DNA from: an uncultured Oscillibacter sp.
Lineage (GTDB): Bacteria > Bacillota > Clostridia > Oscillospirales > Oscillospiraceae
NCBI GenBank assembly: GCA_902490355.1
Contig: CABUDN010000081.1
Span: 1-11,151 of the forward strand
Direction of reading: 5' to 3'
DNA: 11,151 bases
The position numbers and the translations under genes are program-made. Below the pieces are notes generated by a model, which was not told the DNA's origin, did not search any database, and saw only the letters and a list, made by a program, of their open reading frames with translations. This document shows positions 6,113 through 11,151 of this stretch, one piece after another; position 1 is the first letter of the stretch; every line of letters starts with the position of its first letter.

Positions 6113-7309
6113 ATGAAGAAGCTGACTGCTTTTGCGCTGTGCCTGGCGATGACGGCGTCCCTGCTTGCCGGATGCGGCGGACAGAGCGGCGGGACCACGG
6201 ATGAGACCAGTGAGTCCGGCAACAAGGTGGTTCGCATTGGTGTTTACGAGCCGCAGACCGGTGATAACGGCGCCGGCGGCAAGCAGGAGATCCTGGGTAT
6301 GCAGTATGCCAACTATGTGCAGCCCACGGTGGAAATCGGCGGCGAGACCTATGATGTCAAGCTGGAGATTGTGGATAACCGCACTACGCCTGAAAACGGT
6401 CCTACCGCAGCGGCGGAGCTGGTGAACCGGGACGTGTCCATTGTGCTGGGCTCCTATGGTTCCGGCGTGTCCATGGCCGGCGGCAAGGTCTTTGAGGAGG
6501 CCGGCGTGCCCGCCATCGGTGTGACCTGCACCAACCCCCAGGTGACGTCCGATTATGACTGCTATTTCCGGATCTGCTTTACCGATCCGTTCCAGGGTCC
6601 CGCCCTGGCCAGCTATGCCTATGAGAGCCTGGGTGTTACCACGGCCTACACGCTGGCCATGCTGGGCAGCGACTACGACCAGGGCCTGGTCCACTACTTC
6701 ACCGAGGCCTTTGAGGCGCTGGGCGGCACCGTGATCTCCGAGGATTTCCCGGAGGGCAATGCCAACTTCGTCTCCTATATCAACAATGCCAAGAGCGCCG
6801 GCGCCGGCGTCATCTTTGCTCCCGTTTCCACCAACTATGCCCAGCTCATCATTGAGGCGGCATCCGCTCAGGGCTATGAGGGCTCTCTGCTGGGTTCCGA
6901 TACCTGGGACAACAACAAGGTGGCCGAGAGTACCGTGGGCAAGAACGTCAGCGTGGAAGTGACCACCTTCTATCAAGAAGGCGGCGATCCGGACTTTGAC
7001 GCGGGCATCAAGGAGTGGATCAACGCCAACGACGATGCCAAGACCAACAACGGCGGCAACGACATGGTGGCGGCTGTGACGGTTATGGGCTATGACGCCT
7101 ATTTCACGGCCCTGGAGGCCCTGAAGGCTGCCGGCAGCACGGATCCCCAGGCGGTTCTGGAGGCTCTGCCTTCCGTCACCTATGACGGCGTGTGCGGCCA
7201 CATTGAGTTTGACGACATCGGCGATGCCAAGCGGGATCAGGCGTATATCAAGACCGCCAACACCGAGACCGGTGCATGGGACTTTGTGAAGGTCCAGGGA
7301 GTGGCATAA
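6113..7309 (+). CDS. livJ: LIV-type ABC importer substrate-binding lipoprotein
   Basis: This is a solute-binding lipoprotein of the periplasmic-binding-fold type I, LIV/HAAT family (Peripla_BP_6), which captures a ligand outside the membrane and delivers it to LivHM. It has 398 aa. A short signal peptide MKKLTAFALCLAMTASLLAGC ends in lipobox LLAG-C with Cys21 as the predicted lipidated residue, then a Gly/Ser/Thr-rich tether. The fold starts at KVVRIGVYEPQTG (about 38-50). VLGSYGSGVSMA (about 111-122) corresponds to the ligand-contacting Ser loop of the family, and LGSDYDQG and LLGSDTW follow in the expected places. Start ATG 6113 has AGGAGG eight bases upstream. The five-gene order identifies the system, but the ligand is not determinable: leucine/isoleucine/valine is the default, and other amino acids, amides or urea are possible. 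Confidence 0.9.
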   Translation: MKKLTAFALCLAMTASLLAGCGGQSGGTTDETSESGNKVVRIGVYEPQTGDNGAGGKQEILGMQYANYVQPTVEIGGETYDVKLEIVDNRTTPENGPTAAAELVNRDVSIVLGSYGSGVSMAGGKVFEEAGVPAIGVTCTNPQVTSDYDCYFRICFTDPFQGPALASYAYESLGVTTAYTLAMLGSDYDQGLVHYFTEAFEALGGTVISEDFPEGNANFVSYINNAKSAGAGVIFAPVSTNYAQLIIEAASAQGYEGSLLGSDTWDNNKVAESTVGKNVSVEVTTFYQEGGDPDFDAGIKEWINANDDAKTNNGGNDMVAAVTVMGYDAYFTALEALKAAGSTDPQAVLEALPSVTYDGVCGHIEFDDIGDAKRDQAYIKTANTETGAWDFVKVQGVA

Positions 7310-7327
7310 AGCTGCAGGCGGATTACA

Positions 7328-7362
7328 GGGGGATGGCGGGGCGTCACGGCGCGCCATCCCCC
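7328..7362 (+). other. Stable hairpin downstream of livJ
   Basis: GGGGGATGGCG (7328-7338) and CGCCATCCCCC (7352-7362) pair perfectly over 11 bp around a 13-nt loop. The following bases (GTTCCTCT) are only weakly T-rich, so termination would be poor. A hairpin at this place commonly blocks 3' exonucleases and stabilises the upstream message, which would favour binding-protein synthesis. Confidence 0.6.
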
Positions 7363-7374
7363 GTTCCTCTGATT

Positions 7375-7426
7375 ACGGGGCGCCCTGAAAGGGCGGGGCA
7401 CCTGGCCTTTCAGGACGGCCCGTTTT
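7375..7426 (+). terminator. Attenuator-like terminator between livJ and livH
   Basis: An 18-nt arm at 7375-7392 pairs with 7406-7423 with two mismatches. The core is CCTGAAAGG with CCTTTCAGG, and the base is ACGGG with CCCGT, followed by TTTT (7423-7426). The left arm can alternatively form a short GCCC-TGAAA-GGGC hairpin. Partial termination here would lower livHMGF expression relative to livJ. It is unlikely to be a full stop because livH has no obvious promoter of its own in the 30 nt that follow. Confidence 0.5.
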
Positions 7427-7444
7427 GGAAAATTTATCTATCAC

Positions 7445-7450
7445 AGGAGG
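7445..7450 (+). promoter_or_regulatory. Ribosome binding site deciding the livH start
   Basis: AGGAGG lies seven bases before ATG 7458. The open frame begins further upstream, but an earlier start would add residues overlapping this site and the T run of the attenuator. Confidence 0.8.
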
Positions 7451-7457
7451 TTTTCTC

Positions 7458-8336
7458 ATGCAGGAGATCCTACCTTATCTGATCAACGGTATTTCCGTAG
7501 GCGGTCAGTATGCGCTGATTGCCATCGGATATACGCTGGTTTACGGCATCTTGCGCCTGATCAACTTCGCCCACGGCGATGTGTTCATGGTGGCCGGTTT
7601 GATTATGGTCTATGCCACTACCGCCATGCCCATGTATCTGGCGCTGCCTCTGGTGCTGATCGCCACGGTGCTGCTGGGCTTTGTCATCGAGCGGGTGGCG
7701 TATAAGCCCCTGCGCTCCGCGCCCCGGATGTCCCTGATGATCTCCGCCATCGGCGTGAGCTATCTCATTCAGAATCTGGCGTTTTATATCACCGGCGGTG
7801 TTCCCCAGCCTGTGACCAATCCCATTCCCTGGATTTCGGAGAATGTGGAGCTGTTCGGCCAGTCCACCAAGCGGGTGACTCTGGTGACCCCGGTGCTGAC
7901 CATTTTGCTGGTGGTGGCGCTGGTGTATCTCATCAACCACACGAAGATCGGTATGGCCATGCGGGCCGCGGCCAAGGATTTTGAGACGGCCCAGCTCATG
8001 GGCATCAAGATCAACGCGGTGATTTCCATGACCTTTGTGATCGGCTCCTTCCTGGCGGCGGTGGGCGCCATGCTCTACTTTACCAACTATCCCTCCGTGA
8101 GCATTACCTCCGGCGGCATGCCGGGCCTCAAGGCCTTCGTGGCGGCGGTGTTCGGCGGAATCGGCTCCATACCGGGCGCCGTGGTGGGCGCGTTTGTCAT
8201 CGGCCTTTGTGAGGAGATCATCAAGGGCCTGGGCTATACCACCTTCTCCGACGCGTTCACCTTTGCCCTGCTGATCGTGGTGCTGTGTGTCCGGCCCACC
8301 GGTCTGTTCGGGGAAAAGGTCACCGACAAGGTGTGA
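7458..8336 (+). CDS. livH: LIV-type ABC importer permease LivH
   Basis: This is an inner permease subunit of the branched-chain-amino-acid-type importer (BPD_transp_2 family), which forms the membrane channel with LivM. It has 292 aa, close to the usual 290-310. The N-terminus has the family pattern NGISVGGQYALIAIGYTLVYGILRLINFAHGD (10-41). About eight hydrophobic segments follow. The cytoplasmic EAA-like coupling loop is at about 161-186 (KIGMAMRAAAKDFETAQLMGI), and FGGIGSIPGAVVGAF (about 222-236) is the second conserved block. ATG 7458 is fixed by AGGAGG at 7445-7450. It lies 148 nt after livJ beyond two hairpins, and 12 nt before livM, whose ribosome site overlaps this gene's TGA. Confidence 0.95.
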   Translation: MQEILPYLINGISVGGQYALIAIGYTLVYGILRLINFAHGDVFMVAGLIMVYATTAMPMYLALPLVLIATVLLGFVIERVAYKPLRSAPRMSLMISAIGVSYLIQNLAFYITGGVPQPVTNPIPWISENVELFGQSTKRVTLVTPVLTILLVVALVYLINHTKIGMAMRAAAKDFETAQLMGIKINAVISMTFVIGSFLAAVGAMLYFTNYPSVSITSGGMPGLKAFVAAVFGGIGSIPGAVVGAFVIGLCEEIIKGLGYTTFSDAFTFALLIVVLCVRPTGLFGEKVTDKV

Positions 8337-8348
8337 GGAGGGAAGCAT

Positions 8349-9458
8349 ATGAGTAAGAAACAGACAGGGTTTGTCATGATCGTGCTGGCAGTGGCTCTGG
8401 CGGCGTGCCTGGTGGTAGACCTGACGCTGCCCAGCTATCACATTGCGGTCACCGTTATCAAAAAGGCGGCGGTCTATGCCCTGGTGGCCGTCTCCATGAA
8501 CCTGCTCAACGGCTTTACGGGCCTGTTCTCCCTGGGACAGGCGGGTTTCATGCTGCTGGGCGCCTATGCCTACGGCGTGCTGACCATTCCCGTGGATAAG
8601 CGGGCGGGTGTGTACCAGTATTTTGACGGCGGCGCCATTCACTTCTCCATTCCCGAGATCTTCTCCGGCGTGCTGGGCGAGACGGTGGGCACCACCGTGG
8701 GCATGCTGGCGGCGCTGCTGGTAGGCGGCATTCTGGCGGCTCTGGTGGCGTATCTTATCGGCTTGCCGGTGCTGCGGCTCAAGTCCGACTACCTGGCCAT
8801 CGCCACCCTGGGCTTTGCGGAGATCCTCCGGGCCTTCTTCCAGTGGAACGCCCTGGGCCCCATCACCAACGGCTCCAACCTGCTCAAAAGCTATCCGACG
8901 TTTTCCCACGCCACGCCCTATGTGGTTCTGGCGGGGCTGATGATCGCCTTTATCGTGCTGCTGATTCGCTCCACCTACGGGCGGGCCTTCAAGGCCATCC
9001 GGGATGACGAGGTGGCGGCGGAGGCCATGGGCATCAACCTCTCCCGGCATAAGCGGCTGGCGTTTGTCATCAGCTCCTTCTTTGCCGGAATCGGCGGCGG
9101 CATGATGGCCATGTATATGGGTACCATCGCGGCGGCGCCCTTCAAGAGCACGCTCACCTATGAGATTCTGCTGATCGTGGTCATCGGCGGCATTGGCTCC
9201 ATCACCGGGTCGGTGCTGGCCAGCTTCCTGTATATCTTCAGCTCCGAGTGGCTGCTGCGGGGACTGGACTCCGGCACCTTCCTGGGCATCAACGCGCCGG
9301 ACCTCTTTAAAAACGGCTTCCGCATGGCGGTGTTCTCCATCATCATTATGGTGATTGTGCTGTTCTTCCGCCGGGGACTGATGGGCGATAAGGAGCTGCC
9401 CGATATTCCCAATATGATCCGGGGCATTGGCCGCAGGAAAAAGGAGGCCCGGAAATGA
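8349..9458 (+). CDS. livM: LIV-type ABC importer permease LivM
   Basis: This is the second permease subunit, partner of LivH. It has 369 aa, somewhat longer than minimal LivM proteins. An N-terminal hydrophobic helix (about 7-27) precedes the conserved NLLNGFTGLFSLGQAGFMLLGAY (51-73). A non-membrane stretch at about 81-112 with VYQYFDGGAIHF probably faces outside. The coupling loop TYGRAFKAIRDDEVAAEAMGIN is at 209-230, and VIGGIGSITGSVLASF at about 258-273 is the typical late motif. The C-terminus is basic (GRRKKEARK) and probably cytoplasmic. ATG 8349 follows AGGAGG (8336-8341) by seven bases. The stop overlaps the livG start as ATGA, so the two are translationally coupled. Confidence 0.95.
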   Translation: MSKKQTGFVMIVLAVALAACLVVDLTLPSYHIAVTVIKKAAVYALVAVSMNLLNGFTGLFSLGQAGFMLLGAYAYGVLTIPVDKRAGVYQYFDGGAIHFSIPEIFSGVLGETVGTTVGMLAALLVGGILAALVAYLIGLPVLRLKSDYLAIATLGFAEILRAFFQWNALGPITNGSNLLKSYPTFSHATPYVVLAGLMIAFIVLLIRSTYGRAFKAIRDDEVAAEAMGINLSRHKRLAFVISSFFAGIGGGMMAMYMGTIAAAPFKSTLTYEILLIVVIGGIGSITGSVLASFLYIFSSEWLLRGLDSGTFLGINAPDLFKNGFRMAVFSIIIMVIVLFFRRGLMGDKELPDIPNMIRGIGRRKKEARK

Positions 9459-10297
9459 GCGCAAACATTTTGAAAGTGGAAAACGCCACCATGCAGTTTG
9501 GCGGCGTGGTGGCAGTGGACAATCTGAACCTGGAGATCAACCAGGGGGAGATTGTGGCGCTCATCGGCCCCAACGGCGCGGGCAAAACCACAGCGTTCAA
9601 CGTGGTCACCGGCGTTTATCAGCCCACCAACGGCGCAGTGTGGTTCCAGGGGGAGAAGATCATTGAAAATCATCCCCAGGGCAAGATGAAAACGCTCTAT
9701 AAGGGCGAACACGCCGGGGAGTACAGCCAGGTGCTGGCCCCCACGCCGGACAAGATCACGAAGCTGGGCATGGCCCGGACGTTCCAGAATATCCGGCTGT
9801 GGAAATCCCAGACGGTGTTTGAGAATGTGCTCATCGCCAAGCATTGCCGCTCCTCCAGCAATTTCCTCTCGGCGGCCTTCCGCCTCAACCGGGCGGAAGA
9901 GGCCCGGCAGAGGGAAGAGGTCGAGCAGCTGCTGAAGACCGTGGGATTGATGGACGTCCGGGACGAGCTGGCGACCTCCCTGCCCTACGGCAAGCAGCGC
10001 CGCCTGGAGATTGCCCGGGCTTTGGCCACGGAGCCGAAGCTGTTGCTGCTGGACGAACCGGCGGCGGGCATGAATCCCCAGGAGACGGATGAGCTGACGG
10101 CCTTTATCGGTCAGATCCGGGATCAGTTCCAGCTCACGGTATTTTTGATTGAGCACCATATGAATCTGGTCATGGGCATTTCCGACCGGATCTATGTGCT
10201 GGACTTCGGCAAGCTCATCGCCGAAGGAACACCGGCGCAGATTCAAAACAACAAGCGGGTCATTGATGCGTACCTGGGGGTGGCGGAAGATGCTTAA
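9455..10297 (+). CDS. livG: LIV-type ABC importer ATPase LivG, with an insertion
   Basis: This is one of the two cytosolic ATPases that power the importer. It has 280 aa, against about 255 in E. coli LivG. Walker A GPNGAGKTT is at 38-46, Q-loop RTFQN has Gln111, signature LPYGKQRRLEIARAL is at 166-180, Walker B LLLLDEP is at 186-192, and the H-loop LIEHHM has His224. The C-terminus ISDRIYVLDFGKLIAEGTP matches the family. The extra length is almost entirely an insertion of about 24 residues (roughly 70-97) between Walker A and the Q-loop, rich in Lys, Gly, Glu and Tyr. ATG 9455 overlaps the livM stop by 4 nt, with AAGGAGG (9441-9447) seven bases upstream. It overlaps livF by 8 nt. Confidence 0.95.
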   Translation: MSANILKVENATMQFGGVVAVDNLNLEINQGEIVALIGPNGAGKTTAFNVVTGVYQPTNGAVWFQGEKIIENHPQGKMKTLYKGEHAGEYSQVLAPTPDKITKLGMARTFQNIRLWKSQTVFENVLIAKHCRSSSNFLSAAFRLNRAEEARQREEVEQLLKTVGLMDVRDELATSLPYGKQRRLEIARALATEPKLLLLDEPAAGMNPQETDELTAFIGQIRDQFQLTVFLIEHHMNLVMGISDRIYVLDFGKLIAEGTPAQIQNNKRVIDAYLGVAEDA

Positions 10298-11000
10298 GAT
10301 TGAAAATCTCCATGTCAGCTACGGCGGCATTCAGGCCCTGCGGGGCATTTCCCTGGAGGTGCCCGACGGCAAGATCGTCACCCTCATCGGCGCCAACGGC
10401 GCGGGCAAATCCACCACGCTGCGCACCATCAGCGGCCTGGTCAAGGCCTCCTCCGGCTCCATTCAGTGGAACGGGGAGGAATTGCTGGGCAAGCCCATTG
10501 ACCAGATCATCAGCGCGGGCATTGCCATGAGCCCCGAGGGGCGGCGGGTCTTTGCGGATATGACGGTGCTGGAGAATCTGCGGATCGGCGCCTATCTGCG
10601 CAAGGACAAGGCGGAAATCCAGAAGGACCTGGAGTGGGTCTATCAGCTCTTTCCCCGGCTGCAGGAGCGCAGCTGGCAGCTGGCGGGCACGCTCTCCGGC
10701 GGCGAGCAGCAGATGCTGGCGGTGGGGCGGGCTCTGATGTCCCGTCCCCGGCTGATGATGCTCGATGAGCCGTCTTTGGGCCTGGCGCCCCTGGTGGTGC
10801 AGGACATTTTCTCCATCATTCGGGAGATCAACCGCCAGGGCGTGACGGTGCTGCTGGTGGAGCAAAATGCCAATATGGCTCTGCGCTGTGCGGACCTCGC
10901 CTATGTTCTGGAGACCGGCAACATCACCATGTCCGGCTCCGGCCAGGAGCTGCTGGCGGACGAGCGGGTCAAAGAGGCCTATCTGGGCAAAAACAGCTGA
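10290..11000 (+). CDS. livF: LIV-type ABC importer ATPase LivF
   Basis: This is the second ATPase of the importer. It has 236 aa, the normal LivF length. Walker A GANGAGKST is at 34-42. The LivF-specific segment SPEGRRVFADMTVLENL (about 81-97) occupies the Q-loop position. Signature LSGGEQQM is at 135-142 and Walker B LMMLDEPSLGL at about 155-165. The usual H-loop His is replaced by Gln in LLVEQNANMAL (about 178-188), which is normal for LivF and not a defect. The frame is open further upstream inside livG, but ATG 10290 gives the canonical MLKIENLHVSYGGIQAL start. It overlaps livG by 8 nt and has only a G-rich patch (10276-10284) before it, suggesting coupled translation. Confidence 0.95.
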   Translation: MLKIENLHVSYGGIQALRGISLEVPDGKIVTLIGANGAGKSTTLRTISGLVKASSGSIQWNGEELLGKPIDQIISAGIAMSPEGRRVFADMTVLENLRIGAYLRKDKAEIQKDLEWVYQLFPRLQERSWQLAGTLSGGEQQMLAVGRALMSRPRLMMLDEPSLGLAPLVVQDIFSIIREINRQGVTVLLVEQNANMALRCADLAYVLETGNITMSGSGQELLADERVKEAYLGKNS

Positions 11001-11022
11001 AGGTCCAAAACGGAACCTTGCA

Positions 11023-11056
11023 AAAAGAGAGAGGCTTTTGCCTCTCTCTTTTCTTT
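11023..11056 (+). terminator. Intrinsic terminator 1 after livF
   Basis: AAAAGAGAGAGGC (11023-11035) and GCCTCTCTCTTTT (11040-11052) are perfect complements around a TTTT loop, and the pyrimidine run TTTTCTTT follows. The A-rich left arm gives it some bidirectional character. Confidence 0.85.
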
Positions 11057-11083
11057 GCGGCGGAGAAATCCGCCGCTTTTTTT
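11057..11083 (+). terminator. Intrinsic terminator 2, tandem with the first
   Basis: GCGGCGGA (11057-11064) and TCCGCCGC (11069-11076) pair perfectly over 8 bp around a GAAA tetraloop, followed by seven T (11077-11083). It begins immediately after the first terminator's T run. Confidence 0.9.
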
Positions 11084-11105
11084 GCGCGAAGCCCACGGAA
11101 ATTTT

Positions 11106-11151
11106 AGATCGGAAGAGCGTCGTGTAGGGAAAGAGTGTAGATCTCGGTGGT
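11106..11151. other. Illumina TruSeq adapter sequence (contamination)
   Basis: From 11106 the sequence begins AGATCGGAAGAGCGTCGTGT and continues to the window end as the reverse complement of the Illumina TruSeq universal adapter. I recognise it from memory as matching across all 46 bases. It is not genomic. The last genuine bases end near 11105. An open frame that reads from 10867 into this stretch has an artificial C-terminus and is not a gene. Confidence 0.97.

Noticed and set aside
5768..7357. 529-codon minus-strand frame that also crosses the ftsH-livJ gap
   Set aside because: Being open across the 346-nt gap made it worth considering, but most of it is the complement of livJ, no family is recognisable, and the gap holds a terminator, promoter and ribosome site for the + strand.
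7470..9464. 664-codon minus-strand frame opposite livH and livM
   Set aside because: It is the same antisense effect of GC-rich membrane-protein codons: His/Gly/Gln-rich, no domain, no supporting start context.
10867..11127. 86-codon frame running from inside livF past the terminators
   Set aside because: It overlaps livF in another frame, crosses both terminators and ends in adapter sequence.
1..11151. Novel defence, mobile or biosynthetic system
   Set aside because: Every substantial stretch is explained by well-known housekeeping genes or a standard ABC importer. No transposase, integrase, attachment site, CRISPR array, toxin-antitoxin pair, tRNA or rRNA was seen.

Overview
The window reads as the end of a GC-rich Bacillota (Clostridia) contig, most likely from an Oscillospiraceae/Ruminococcaceae-type gut bacterium (Flavonifractor, Oscillibacter or a relative). 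This is inferred from strong AGGAGG ribosome sites, a Gram-positive lipoprotein signal, the rplI-dnaB and tilS-hpt-ftsH gene orders known from Firmicutes, and GC-rich codon use. No single gene proves the taxon. All genes lie on the + strand.

Region 1 (44-5766) is a housekeeping block: ribosomal protein bL9 (rplI), replicative helicase DnaB, tRNA-Ile lysidine synthetase TilS, hypoxanthine phosphoribosyltransferase Hpt and the membrane AAA+ protease FtsH. dnaB/tilS and tilS/hpt overlap, and hpt and ftsH are 33 nt apart, so dnaB to ftsH looks like one transcript. A strong hairpin sits between rplI and dnaB. The block ends at a convincing intrinsic terminator (5781-5819).

Region 2 (5820-6112) is non-coding. 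It holds a plausible extended -10 promoter and a leader of about 135 nt carrying a perfect 10-bp hairpin, a 13-bp palindrome and a small GC hairpin just before the ribosome site.

Region 3 (6113-11000) is a complete branched-chain-amino-acid-type (LIV/HAAT) ABC importer: lipoprotein binding protein, permeases LivH and LivM, and ATPases LivG and LivF. Only the first gene is set apart from the rest, by 148 nt holding two strong hairpins. These probably let the binding protein be made in excess of the membrane complex. LivH to LivF are tightly packed with short gaps or overlaps. Two tandem intrinsic terminators (11023-11083) close the operon. The substrate cannot be read from the sequence; leucine/isoleucine/valine is only the family default.

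The last 46 bases (11106-11151) are Illumina TruSeq adapter, not genome, so the assembly ends there artificially. The first 43 bases are AT-rich and lack a ribosome site before rplI; they may also be unreliable.

I found no mobile element, CRISPR array, tRNA/rRNA or novel multi-gene system. The points most worth a second look are the adapter tail, a 24-residue insertion in LivG, and the structured leader and intergenic hairpins of the transporter operon.
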